Part shown: positions 15,915-24,686 of the stretch, one piece after another
Position numbering within the stretch: the stretch's first letter is position 1
Layout: each line of letters starts with the position of its first letter
Assembly: GCF_035818635.1 (NCBI RefSeq)
Contig: NZ_JAYLLH010000007.1
Coordinates: 62,001 to 126,000, forward strand
Reading direction: 5' to 3'
Source: Mesobacterium_A hydrothermale
GTDB taxonomy: Bacteria > Pseudomonadota > Alphaproteobacteria > Rhodobacterales > Rhodobacteraceae
DNA length: 64,000 nucleotides
Notes under the pieces: model-generated
Databases searched by the model: none
Told to the model about the DNA's origin: nothing
Seen by the model: only the letters and a program-made list of their open reading frames with translations
Program-made: the position numbers and the translations under genes

Positions 15915-18086
15915 ATGACCCAAGCCGATTTCCTCAAGAGCCCGCTACCGCCCACAGTAGACCTGCCCGATTTCGACAAGGCCGGCCCGGCGCGTTTCTA
16001 CAACCGCGAACTCAGTTGGTTGGGCTTCAACTGGCGCGTGCTGGAAGAGGCGGAGAACCCCCGCGTGCCGCTGCTGGAACGGCTGCGCTTTCTGTCGATT
16101 TCCTCCACCAACCTCGACGAGTTTTATACCGTGCGCGTGGCGGGTCTGCGCGAACTGGCAAATGCGGGCAATACCACCCCTGCCGCCGATGGGCTGAGCC
16201 CGGCGGAGCAGCTGACCCTGATCAACGAAGATGCCCGCAACCTGATGCAGACCCAGCAGCGCGTGCTGGTGGCGCTGCGTGACGAACTGGCCGAAGCCGG
16301 TATTCACGTACTGCAGCGGGATGCCTTGACCGAGGCGGACAAGGCCTATCTGGCCGAGGCGTTCCTTGAACAGGTCTTTCCGGTCTTGTCACCGCTGGCG
16401 ATCGATCCGGCGCACCCGTTCCCGTTCATCGCCAACACCGGTTATTGCCTGGCGCTGCATCTGGACGGTGGGCGGGGCAAGCCGCTGCAGGCCTTGCTGC
16501 CGATCCCGGCTCAGGTCAACCGGTTCATGCCGCTGCCCGCGCCCGAAGGCCAACAGCGATTCCTGCCGCTGGAAGAACTGTTGCTGCTGCACATCGACAG
16601 CCTGTTCCCGGGCTATCGTGTCGCCGATCATTTCGAATTCCGCGTGTTGCGCGACAGCGACCTGGAAGTCGAGGAAGAGGCCGAGGATCTCGTCCGCGAA
16701 TTCGAAGTGGCCCTGAAGCGCCGCCGCCGCGGCGAGGTGGTGCGCCTGACTGTATCTGCCGGGGCACCGGCCGCGCTCAAGCAGGTGGTGATGCGTGAAC
16801 TGCATGTCACCGATGCCGAGGTGGTGGAACTGGACGGCATGGTCGGCGTGGCCGATCTGAAAGAACTGGTGCTGGACGAGCGGCCCGATCTGCTGTGGCC
16901 GTCCTTTACGCCGCGCGTGCCCGAACGCGTGCAGGACCATGACGGCGACATGTTCGCCGCGATCAAGTCCAAGGACATGCTGCTGCACCATCCGTACGAA
17001 ACTTTCGACATGGTTGTCCGGTTCCTGAACCAGGCTGCCGCCGATCCGAACGTCGTCGCGATCAAGCAGACCCTGTACCGCACGTCCCGACATTCGCCCA
17101 TTGTCGCGGCCTTGTGCGAAGCGGCCGAGGACGGCAAATCCGTCACCGCGCTGGTCGAACTCAAGGCGCGCTTCGACGAGGCCGCCAATATCCGCCAGTC
17201 GCGCCGGCTGGAACGGTCGGGGGCGCATGTCGTCTATGGCTTCCTCGACTGGAAGACCCACGCCAAGATCAGCCAGGTCGTGCGCCGCGAAGGCGACAAG
17301 CTGGTGACCTATACCCATTGGGGCACCGGCAACTACCACCCGATCACCGCCAAGATCTATACCGACCTGTCGTTCTTTACCTGTGACGCGGCATTGGGGC
17401 GCGACGCGGCCAAGGTGTTCAACTACTTGTCAGGCTATGCCAAGCCCGCGCAGCTGGAAAACTTGTCGATCTCTCCGCATTCGCTGAAATCCCACATGCT
17501 CGACATGATCGCGGCAGAGGCGGAACACGCCCGCAACGGCACGCCGGCACAGATCTGGATCAAGATGAATTCGCTGATCGAACCCGACATGATCGATGCG
17601 CTTTATGCCGCCAGCCAGGCCGGGGTGAAGATCGACATGGTGATCCGCGGCATCTGCGGGCTGCGCCCCGGGATCAAGGGGCTCAGCGACAACATTCGCG
17701 TCAAGTCCATCGTCGGGCGGTTCCTGGAACATTCGCGCATCGCCTGTTTCGGCAATGGCGCGGCGCTGCCCAACGACGGGGCCAAGGTGTTTATCTCGTC
17801 TGCTGACTGGATGGGGCGCAACCTGAACCGCAGGATCGAAACGCTGGTGGAAATCAAGAACCCCACCGTCAAGGCACAGATCGTCAGCCAGATCATGGCG
17901 GCGAATTTCGCAGATACCGCCCAAAGCTGGATCATGGGGCCGGATGGCAAATTTACCCGCGAACAGGTTCCCGAGGGCAGGTCCGCGTTCAATTGTCACC
18001 GGTTTTTCATGGAAAACCCGTCGCTGTCGGGGCGCGGCTCTGCCGGCGCGGCGGATGTGCCGAAACTCGCGCACAAGGGCGACTGA
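15915..18086 (+). CDS. ppk1: Polyphosphate kinase 1
   Basis: A 723-residue Ppk1, making polyphosphate from ATP reversibly. The N-terminal domain opens with FYNRELSWLGFNWRVLEEA. The two conserved catalytic histidine regions are present: THWGTGNY (equivalent of the phosphorylated His, E. coli H435) and the HSRIACFGNG segment (equivalent of H592). The C-terminal ADWMGRNLNRRIE motif is also intact. ATG 15915 matches the family start; the longer frame from 15654 runs inside hdaA in another frame. A ppx exopolyphosphatase gene often follows ppk1 in relatives but is absent here. Confidence 0.95.
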   Translation: MTQADFLKSPLPPTVDLPDFDKAGPARFYNRELSWLGFNWRVLEEAENPRVPLLERLRFLSISSTNLDEFYTVRVAGLRELANAGNTTPAADGLSPAEQLTLINEDARNLMQTQQRVLVALRDELAEAGIHVLQRDALTEADKAYLAEAFLEQVFPVLSPLAIDPAHPFPFIANTGYCLALHLDGGRGKPLQALLPIPAQVNRFMPLPAPEGQQRFLPLEELLLLHIDSLFPGYRVADHFEFRVLRDSDLEVEEEAEDLVREFEVALKRRRRGEVVRLTVSAGAPAALKQVVMRELHVTDAEVVELDGMVGVADLKELVLDERPDLLWPSFTPRVPERVQDHDGDMFAAIKSKDMLLHHPYETFDMVVRFLNQAAADPNVVAIKQTLYRTSRHSPIVAALCEAAEDGKSVTALVELKARFDEAANIRQSRRLERSGAHVVYGFLDWKTHAKISQVVRREGDKLVTYTHWGTGNYHPITAKIYTDLSFFTCDAALGRDAAKVFNYLSGYAKPAQLENLSISPHSLKSHMLDMIAAEAEHARNGTPAQIWIKMNSLIEPDMIDALYAASQAGVKIDMVIRGICGLRPGIKGLSDNIRVKSIVGRFLEHSRIACFGNGAALPNDGAKVFISSADWMGRNLNRRIETLVEIKNPTVKAQIVSQIMAANFADTAQSWIMGPDGKFTREQVPEGRSAFNCHRFFMENPSLSGRGSAGAADVPKLAHKGD

Positions 18087-18174
18087 CGCCTGACCTCACA
18101 TCCGTGTGTAGCCTTGTATCGCTGTCCAGGTTTTTGTGCCAAAAGGACGGACACGCATGGACGGAGGTCAGAAC

Positions 18175-18759
18175 ATGCCAGGTTTTATGGAATCGCGGAC
18201 TGTCGGCGCGGTGGTGCTCGCTTTCGGATTGCTGACGGGGGGCGCCGCGCTGGCTCAGGGAATGGGGCATGGTGGCGGCATGGGTCACATGCACGGTGCC
18301 GACGGCACCGGCCACGACGAGGTCAACATGCCAGGCCTGCGCGGTCTTGACGCCACACCCGAAGAAAGCCTGGAACTGCAAGTGATGTTCCGAAACTTTC
18401 CGCTGATCGACCGCCGGGTCGAAAACTTGCCCAATGGCATCCGCACCGTCACCGTCGCCCACGACGACGATGTCATGGCGGCGCTGGTCAGCCACGTGAC
18501 CGGCATGATCACCCGGGTCGAAGAGGCGCGCGACCCCAAGATTTTCATCCAGAGCCCGACCCTCGACATTTTCTTCGAACGCGGTGACCGGATCCAGACA
18601 GAGATCGAAATCACCGACGAGGGCATTGTCGTGGTGCAAACCTCCGATGACCCCGAACTGGTCGAGGCGATGCACGTGCACGCCGCAGAGGTCACGGACA
18701 TGGCCAACCGCGGCATGCAGGCGGTCCATGAAATGATGATGCAGCGCGCCGGGAACTAA
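18175..18759 (+). CDS. Secreted Met/His-rich protein of unknown function
   Basis: A 194-residue protein with a signal peptide (hydrophobic VGAVVLAFGLLTGGAALA, cleavage near ALA-QG). The mature N-terminus is rich in Met, His and Gly (GMGHGGGMGHMHG), a composition typical of copper- or other metal-binding segments. The remainder is an alpha/beta sequence with an EVTDMANRGMQAVHEMMMQ C-terminal helix that again carries Met and His. ATG 18175 is preferred for its GGAGG ribosome site at 18163-18167; an in-frame ATG at 18157 is also possible. No family recognised; metal binding is inference from composition. Confidence 0.7.
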   Translation: MPGFMESRTVGAVVLAFGLLTGGAALAQGMGHGGGMGHMHGADGTGHDEVNMPGLRGLDATPEESLELQVMFRNFPLIDRRVENLPNGIRTVTVAHDDDVMAALVSHVTGMITRVEEARDPKIFIQSPTLDIFFERGDRIQTEIEITDEGIVVVQTSDDPELVEAMHVHAAEVTDMANRGMQAVHEMMMQRAGN

Positions 18760-18773
18760 GCGCCCCGCTGCGC

Positions 18774-18826
18774 CTTCTTCTGGCGAAAAATATCCCGGGG
18801 AGTGTGAGGGGCTGGCCCCTCACGCC
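18774..18826 (+). repeat. Dispersed intergenic repeat, copy 4
   Basis: CCTTCTTCTGGCGAAAAATA plus TCCCGGGG, then a 9-bp perfect hairpin GTGAGGGGC/GCCCCTCAC (18805-18824). It fills the convergent gap between the Met/His-rich protein and the protease-like gene. Confidence 0.65.
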
Positions 18827-18870
18827 ACGACAGGGGCGCAACGCCGGTCAAGAGCGTCGCGCGGCCCGCG

Positions 18871-20661
18871 TCATTCCCAGCAACTGACCAGAACGGTCAT
18901 CGCGGTGGCCATGTTGGTCAAGTCCTCGGGCGCCATGGCACCCGTGGCGCGACTGGTCTGCACAGACACGCCCGCCTGTCTCAGCACCGCGCGAAGGCTG
19001 GACACGTCGGCGGCAAAGCCCACCTCGGCCGGCAGCACCCGGGTGCCACTTTCCTTGGGCAGCAGCATCCCCATCACCGCTCCGGCAGCATCGAACACGG
19101 GCCCGCCGCTGTCCCCCGGCAGGGCAGATATTTCCAGCCGGTCGACGCCGTCCTCACCGTTCAGACCGCGCAGGTCCGACAATGTGCCAAAGGTCATGGT
19201 CGGGGCGGGCAGGGTGCCTTCGAAGGAATACCCCGACACCGCGATTTCCGATTGCAGGCGCGGCGCGCCATTGGCCAGGGCTGCCACCTGCATCGGTGCC
19301 AGAGTCCCCGTCGGGCGCAAAACGGCAATGCCGCTGGCGGTGTCGGCTGCGGCAACCGTGGCGTCATACTGGCCATCCAGCGTGATGCGGCTACAGCCTT
19401 GAACCGCCTCGGTTGTGGTCACGACGCTGCCCGAGGTGTCGACATAAAAGCCCGACCGCGACACTTTCGGGGTGCGGATGCGCAGCCCCGACACCAGGTC
19501 TACGGTCTGGTCTGTGCCGGTCACGGCGCCCGGGTCCAGAACGCCCGCGATGGATTCGAAGCTGTCCTGCATCAGTGCCAGGATACGGGTGCGGCGTTCT
19601 TCGTCACCTTGCGGCCAGATCAGGGTGAACCCCTTGATTTGACCGTCTTTCAGAACGGTTTCGGTGTGCGACACGATTCGGTTGTTCGCCCCTTCCAGCA
19701 AAAAGCCGGTGCGGGTGCGTTCCCGGTCGCCCTCCAGCGGGACGATTTCCAGCGTCTGCATGATTTCGTACAGACCATAAAGCGTACTCTGGTCGCCGGG
19801 CTGGCTGATCAGCAGGACACGCGCGCCGATGTCGTTGGTCGATGCGTAATGGACAAAGGGCGCTTCGTACTTGTCAAAGCGCACCACGCCCATGGGCAAT
19901 TGCATCCGGATGCCCGCGCGCGTTTCGGTTACGGTCTGCATGCCCATGCCGTCCAGTACAGCATTGTACTGGCGCAGCAATTCGGCGCGCTGCATCGTGG
20001 TCAGGATGCCGGTGGCTTCGAACCCGTTGGCGTCTTGCCAGGCGCTCATCGAGCCGCGGGTCCCACGGCCAAAGGCACCGTCGATGGCGGAATTGTAATA
20101 GCCGGCCCATCGCAGCGCGATCTGCAGTTCCATCCGTTCCTCGCGCGACAGGCGCGCCTCGGAGGCGCGGGCCTCGCGCGGGGTTTCGTCGATCACGGGG
20201 GCAGGTGCGGGGGCAGGCACGGGGGCAGGCGCCGGAACCGGTTGCGCCTGTTGCGTCTGTGGCGCGGGCGCGGGCGCGGGGGCCGGCGCCGGAGTTGGCA
20301 CCGGCAGCGGTGCCGGGGTCACTGGGGCGGCAATGCTGGCGCCCACGGGCCAGAACTGGCTTTCGTATTCTTCCGATCCGGCGACATAGCTGTCCGACGG
20401 GATGCGCCCCTCGGCCCTGAGCTGGCGCAGCAGCGCCTCGGCATCGGCGCGGGTATAGGGGCCCAGCGCGATCCCGTACCAGCCCGCGCCCAGCGAAAAG
20501 CCGTTCACGTTGCTGAGCGCCCCGGCATAGTCGCGCACGCGTTGTTCTGCGCGCGCAAGGCTCGGCTGAGCCTCGATCTGGATGAAAGTCATGTCCTGGG
20601 CCACGGCGGTTTGCGCGAAAATGAACGCGGCCGCGACCAGCGGGAAAACACGTTTGGTCAT
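18871..20661 (-). CDS. Secreted trypsin-fold protein with peptidoglycan-binding domain; catalytic triad degenerate
   Basis: A 596-residue exported protein: signal peptide (residues 1-~21, ending TAVAQD), a SPOR-like region (~25-95), a Pro/Ala-rich linker (~110-160), a peptidoglycan-binding-1-type domain (~170-235, with LQIALRWAGYYNSAIDGAFG), a middle region, and a trypsin-like C-terminal domain (~400-575). The nucleophile motif GDSGGP is intact (S518). The position of the catalytic histidine reads TTTEAV (E418), and the Asp position reads ASGIAVL (G444). It is therefore probably a non-catalytic binder. ATG 20661 is chosen over GTG 20703 because it gives a clean signal peptide. The gene is divergent from glyQ. 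Confidence 0.82.
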   Translation of the reverse strand: MTKRVFPLVAAAFIFAQTAVAQDMTFIQIEAQPSLARAEQRVRDYAGALSNVNGFSLGAGWYGIALGPYTRADAEALLRQLRAEGRIPSDSYVAGSEEYESQFWPVGASIAAPVTPAPLPVPTPAPAPAPAPAPQTQQAQPVPAPAPVPAPAPAPVIDETPREARASEARLSREERMELQIALRWAGYYNSAIDGAFGRGTRGSMSAWQDANGFEATGILTTMQRAELLRQYNAVLDGMGMQTVTETRAGIRMQLPMGVVRFDKYEAPFVHYASTNDIGARVLLISQPGDQSTLYGLYEIMQTLEIVPLEGDRERTRTGFLLEGANNRIVSHTETVLKDGQIKGFTLIWPQGDEERRTRILALMQDSFESIAGVLDPGAVTGTDQTVDLVSGLRIRTPKVSRSGFYVDTSGSVVTTTEAVQGCSRITLDGQYDATVAAADTASGIAVLRPTGTLAPMQVAALANGAPRLQSEIAVSGYSFEGTLPAPTMTFGTLSDLRGLNGEDGVDRLEISALPGDSGGPVFDAAGAVMGMLLPKESGTRVLPAEVGFAADVSSLRAVLRQAGVSVQTSRATGAMAPEDLTNMATAMTVLVSCWE

Positions 20662-20816
20662 GTGAAGAAGTGCCCTTGCCCTGTCTCTTTGATGTTTTGT
20701 CACAAGGCTTTTACCAAATGTGCAAAGGCGTGCACCTCAAATTATGGTCAGCCGGTCAATTGACCCTTGGACCGTTGCGTCATAGGTAAGCGCCAACCTG
20801 ACGAAGGGCCTTGGCG

Positions 20817-21746
20817 ATGAGCGATACACCGGTAAAACCGCGCAGCTTTCAGGAAATCATCCTGCGGCTTCAGACCTATTGGGCGTCCAAGGGCTGTGCC
20901 GTGCTGCAACCCTACGACATGGAGGTCGGGGCCGGGACGTTCCACCCCGCAACGACGCTTCGATCGCTTGGGACGCAGTCTTGGGCCGCAGCCTACGTGC
21001 AGCCGTCGCGCCGCCCAACCGACGGGCGCTATGGCGAAAACCCGAACCGCTTGCAGCACTACTACCAGTACCAGGTGCTGATCAAACCGTCGCCGCCGGA
21101 CCTTCAGGCGCTGTATCTCGGGTCGCTTCAGGCGATCGGAATCGATATGGCGCTGCACGACATCCGGTTTGTCGAGGACGACTGGGAAAGCCCGACGCTG
21201 GGCGCCTGGGGGCTGGGCTGGGAAGTCTGGTGTGACGGCATGGAAGTCAGCCAGTTCACTTATTTCCAGCAGGTCGGCGGCCACGATTGCCACCCGGTTT
21301 CGGGTGAACTGACCTATGGCCTGGAACGTCTGGCAATGTACGTGCTTGGGATCGACCATGTCATGGACATGCCGTTCAACGACCCGCAGACACCAATCCC
21401 GCTGACCTATGGCGATATCTTCCGCCAGACCGAACAGGAATACAGCCGCTGGAACTTTGACGTGGCCGACACCGAAGTCCTGCTGCGCCATTTTGAAGAG
21501 GCCGAGGCTGAATGCGCCCGCATCCTGGCAGAGCCATATGACGACCCGAAGACCGGAAAACGTATCGTGATGGCGCATCCGGCCTATGACCAGTGCATCA
21601 AGGCCAGCCACATATTCAACCTGCTGGATGCGCGCGGCGTGATCTCTGTCACCGAACGGCAGGCCTATATCGGCCGGGTCCGGGCGCTGGCCAAGATGTG
21701 CGCCGACGCCTTCGTCCAGACCGAAGCCGGAGGATACGCAGCGTGA
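20817..21746 (+). CDS. glyQ: Glycyl-tRNA synthetase alpha subunit
   Basis: A 309-residue class IIc alpha subunit of the tetrameric bacterial GlyRS. Recognisable are SFQEIILRLQTYWASKGC, the YDMEVGAGTFHPAT stretch, the motif 2 region (PSRRPTDGRYGENPNRLQHYYQ) and the QVGGHDCHPVSGELTYGLERLAMY motif 3 region. It forms glycyl-adenylate and pairs with the beta subunit encoded 524 bases downstream. ATG 20817 is used; a TTG two codons earlier is unlikely. The stop overlaps the GTG start of the following small gene. Confidence 0.97.
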   Translation: MSDTPVKPRSFQEIILRLQTYWASKGCAVLQPYDMEVGAGTFHPATTLRSLGTQSWAAAYVQPSRRPTDGRYGENPNRLQHYYQYQVLIKPSPPDLQALYLGSLQAIGIDMALHDIRFVEDDWESPTLGAWGLGWEVWCDGMEVSQFTYFQQVGGHDCHPVSGELTYGLERLAMYVLGIDHVMDMPFNDPQTPIPLTYGDIFRQTEQEYSRWNFDVADTEVLLRHFEEAEAECARILAEPYDDPKTGKRIVMAHPAYDQCIKASHIFNLLDARGVISVTERQAYIGRVRALAKMCADAFVQTEAGGYAA

Positions 21747-22258
21747 GCGGGAAGCTGCTGGCAGGGGGCATCGTGCTGATTTCGCTGATCTTCGGCGCGA
21801 TCGTCTATTACACTCAGGTCTATTATTACTATCAGGACGTGCCCGCCGACCAGGCCGTGGTGCGCCTGACCGTCCTGGCCAGCGGAGAGCTGGAAGAAAT
21901 CCCGACAACCGACCTGCGCGCCATCGACGCAACCAGCAGCCCGATCCGGTATCGCGCCTGTTTCACCACGCCGCTGTCGCTGGCGATGATGTCCGAGACC
22001 TATGAATCCTATGACGGCGCCGCCCCGCGCAACGCGCCGGGCTGGTTCGACTGTTTCGATGCCGCCGCCATCGGTGCCGAGATCGAGGCCGGAACGGCCC
22101 TGGTCTTCACCGGGCAGCGCAACATCGAATACGGCATCGACCGCGTTGTCGCCGTCACCGGCGATGGCCGCGGCTATGTCTGGGAAGAAATCAACGAATG
22201 CGGGGACAAGGCCTATGACGGCACGCCCCTGGGCGAAAACTGCCCGCCGCGCGAGTAA
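21743..22258 (+). CDS. Membrane-anchored protein of unknown function between glyQ and glyS (DUF6446-like)
   Basis: A 171-residue protein starting at GTG 21743, which overlaps the glyQ stop by four bases (GTGA). One N-terminal transmembrane segment (LLAGGIVLISLIFGAIVYY, residues 4-22) anchors a domain of about 145 residues facing the periplasm, with four cysteines (RACFTT, WFDCFD, NECGDK, ENCPPRE). I recall proteins at this locus in Rhodobacterales being classed as DUF6446; I could not verify this. Its position inside the glyQ-glyS operon ensures co-expression, but no role in tRNA charging is evident. Confidence 0.8.
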   Translation: MSGKLLAGGIVLISLIFGAIVYYTQVYYYYQDVPADQAVVRLTVLASGELEEIPTTDLRAIDATSSPIRYRACFTTPLSLAMMSETYESYDGAAPRNAPGWFDCFDAAAIGAEIEAGTALVFTGQRNIEYGIDRVVAVTGDGRGYVWEEINECGDKAYDGTPLGENCPPRE

Positions 22259-22270
22259 GGATACGGACCG

Positions 22271-24499
22271 ATGCCTGATCTTCTGATCGAACTCTTTTCC
22301 GAGGAAATCCCCGCGCGGATGCAGACCCGTGCCGCCGAGGACCTGAAGAAACGCCTGACCGACGGTCTGGTTGAGGCCGGCCTGACCTACGCCGGTGCCG
22401 CCACCTTTTCCACGCCGCGCCGACTGGCGCTGACGATCCAGGGGCTGACGGCGCACTCTCCCACCCTGCGAGAGGAACGCCGTGGCCCGAAGGTCGGTGC
22501 TCCTGACAAGGCGATCGAAGGCTTCCTGCGCGGCGCGGGCGTGGCCCGCGACCAGCTGGAAGAGCGTGAGGACAAGAAGGGCAGCTTCTATTACGCCACC
22601 GTCGTCACCCCCGGCCGCGCGGCGGCCGAGATCGTGGCAGAACAGCTGGAAACGGTCATCCGCACATTCCCCTGGCCCAAGTCCATGCGTTGGGGGGCGG
22701 GCAGCCTGCGCTGGGTCCGCCCGCTGCACCGGATCCTCTGCATCCTGACGGACGAGGCTGGCGCCGAGGTCGTGCCGCTGACGGTCGACGGGATCGCGGC
22801 GGGCAACGTCACCGAAGGTCATCGGTTCATGGCGCCGGGCGCGTTTTCCGTCACCTCGTTCGATGATTATCAGGCGCGGCTGAAACGTGCCCATGTCATC
22901 CTGTCCGCCGAGGAACGGGCCGAGGCGATCTGGCACGATGCCAGCAACGCCGCGTTCGCCGCCGGGCTCAAGGTTGTCGAAGATCGTAGCCTCTTGGCCG
23001 AGGTCGCCGGTCTGGTGGAATGGCCGGTCGTCCTGATGGGCCAGATCGGCGAGGATTTCCTGAACCTGCCGCCAGAAGTGCTGCAGACCTCGATGAAGGA
23101 ACACCAGAAGTTCTTCTCGGTCCGCAACACGGCGACCGGTCGGATCGAACGGTTCATCACCGTGGCCAATGTCGAAACCGCTGACCATGGCGCGACGATC
23201 CTGGCCGGCAACCAGAAGGTTCTGGCCGCGCGCCTGTCCGATGCCAAGTTCTTCTGGGAAAACGACCTGCGCATGGTCGAACGGCAGGGGCTGCAGGCCA
23301 TGGCCGCGCCGCTGGACAAAGTGACCTTCCACAACAAGCTGGGCAGCCAGGGCGCCCGCATCGCCCGCATCGCCGCGCTGGCGCGGAAACTCTCTGCGAT
23401 CACCGGCGCGGACACCGATCAGGCGGTGACGGCGGCGCAGGTGGCCAAGGCCGACCTCAGTTCGGAAATGGTCTATGAATTCCCCGAGTTGCAAGGGATC
23501 ATGGGGCGGTATTACGCGCAAAAGGCCGGTCTGCCGCAGGCCGTGGCCGATGCCTGCCGCGACCACTATTCGCCGCTGGGCCCGTCCGACGATGTGCCCA
23601 CCGCGCCTGTCTCCATCACTGTGGCGCTGGCCGACAAGCTGGACACACTGACAGGCTTCTGGGCGATCGACGAAAAACCCACCGGGTCCAAGGATCCCTA
23701 TGCCCTGCGCCGCGCAGCTCTGGGGGTGATCCGGCTGGTACTGACCAATGATTTGCGTCTGCCGCTCGACCGGTTCATCGACGCGCAGCTGCTGCGCCAC
23801 CAGATCGACACAAACGGCGATGCGGCCCAGACCGCGCTGCGCGACGACCTGCTGGAAAAGATCGCCAGGCATGGCATTTTCGGCGCCGCCGTCCGCACCG
23901 CTCTCGACAAACTGGCAACGGCCGATGCGCCCGATTGGGTGGCGCAGATTGCCAACCACCAACCCGACACCAGCGACGACCTGCTGTCCTTCATCCATGA
24001 CCGGCTCAAGGTCTATCTGCGCGACCAAGGGATTCGCCACGACGTGATCGACGCCTGCTTGGCCATGCCGGGCAAGGACAACCTGACGCTGCTGGTCAAA
24101 CGCGCCCGGGCCCTGTCGGACATGCTGGCAACCGAGGACGGGGTAAACCTGATCCAGGGCTTCAAGCGCGCCAACAACATCCTGACACAGGCCGAGGACA
24201 AGGATGGCGTCGAATACAGCTTCGGTGCGGATGCGAAATTCGCGGATGCGCCTGAGGAAACCGCGCTCTTCGCCGCGCTCGATGTCGCGCAGGCAGCGAT
24301 CGCCCCGGCGATGGCGACCGAGGATTTCGCGGGCGCCATGGCCGCGATGGCCGCGCTACGCCCGGCGGTCGATGCGTTCTTCGACGCGGTCCAGGTCAAT
24401 GCCGACAGTGACATCCTGCGCCGGAACCGCCTGAACCTGCTGGGCGATATCCGCCGCACCTGCCTTCAGGTGGCCGACCTGTCCCGGATCGAAGGCTGA
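22271..24499 (+). CDS. glyS: Glycyl-tRNA synthetase beta subunit
   Basis: A 742-residue beta subunit. The N-terminus MPDLLIELFSEEIPARMQ and motifs such as LPPEVLQTSMKEHQKFF, FFWENDLRM and MVYEFPELQGIMGRYYA are diagnostic. The C-terminal part (from about residue 560) is the DALR-type tRNA-binding region. It is slightly longer than the ~690 residues of enteric GlyS. It binds tRNA-Gly and completes the alpha2beta2 enzyme with GlyQ. It begins 12 bases after the small membrane-protein gene. Confidence 0.97.
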   Translation: MPDLLIELFSEEIPARMQTRAAEDLKKRLTDGLVEAGLTYAGAATFSTPRRLALTIQGLTAHSPTLREERRGPKVGAPDKAIEGFLRGAGVARDQLEEREDKKGSFYYATVVTPGRAAAEIVAEQLETVIRTFPWPKSMRWGAGSLRWVRPLHRILCILTDEAGAEVVPLTVDGIAAGNVTEGHRFMAPGAFSVTSFDDYQARLKRAHVILSAEERAEAIWHDASNAAFAAGLKVVEDRSLLAEVAGLVEWPVVLMGQIGEDFLNLPPEVLQTSMKEHQKFFSVRNTATGRIERFITVANVETADHGATILAGNQKVLAARLSDAKFFWENDLRMVERQGLQAMAAPLDKVTFHNKLGSQGARIARIAALARKLSAITGADTDQAVTAAQVAKADLSSEMVYEFPELQGIMGRYYAQKAGLPQAVADACRDHYSPLGPSDDVPTAPVSITVALADKLDTLTGFWAIDEKPTGSKDPYALRRAALGVIRLVLTNDLRLPLDRFIDAQLLRHQIDTNGDAAQTALRDDLLEKIARHGIFGAAVRTALDKLATADAPDWVAQIANHQPDTSDDLLSFIHDRLKVYLRDQGIRHDVIDACLAMPGKDNLTLLVKRARALSDMLATEDGVNLIQGFKRANNILTQAEDKDGVEYSFGADAKFADAPEETALFAALDVAQAAIAPAMATEDFAGAMAAMAALRPAVDAFFDAVQVNADSDILRRNRLNLLGDIRRTCLQVADLSRIEG

Positions 24500-24502
24500 C
24501 TG

Positions 24503-24578
24503 GCCTTTCATCTTTCCGGCAAATACTCTCGGGGTGAATTGCCCCGCAGGGGCAAGAGGGGGCGACGCCCCCTCTTTG
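24503..24578 (+). repeat. Dispersed intergenic repeat, copy 5
   Basis: CTTTCATCTTTCCGGCAAAT plus ACTCTCGGGG is followed by two hairpins: TTGCCCC-GCA-GGGGCAA (24539-24555) and AGAGGGGGC-GAC-GCCCCCTCT (24555-24575) with a trailing TT. This is the fullest copy and probably also ends the glyS transcript. Confidence 0.7.
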
Positions 24579-24686
24579 TCGTTGCTCACCCCGAACAGGC
24601 CCCGGACTCCTGTGCGATCCGGCGACATGCTCTCTTGCCAGCCCCGCGCGGCGGCGTATTGTGACGGCAACAAGAAAGGTGCCGCA

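Noticed and set aside
19252..20763. A 503-residue plus-strand frame opposite the trypsin-fold gene
   Set aside because: Arg/Gly-rich with no family features; it arises from the GC-rich Pro/Ala linker on the other strand, which has a signal peptide and domain motifs.
21665..24040. A 791-residue minus-strand frame opposite glyS
   Set aside because: Complementary to a certain aminoacyl-tRNA synthetase gene; high GC keeps the antisense frame open.
24534..24686. An upstream start for the PPDK-like gene
   Set aside because: It would translate the dispersed repeat element; the GTG at 24687 has the ribosome site.
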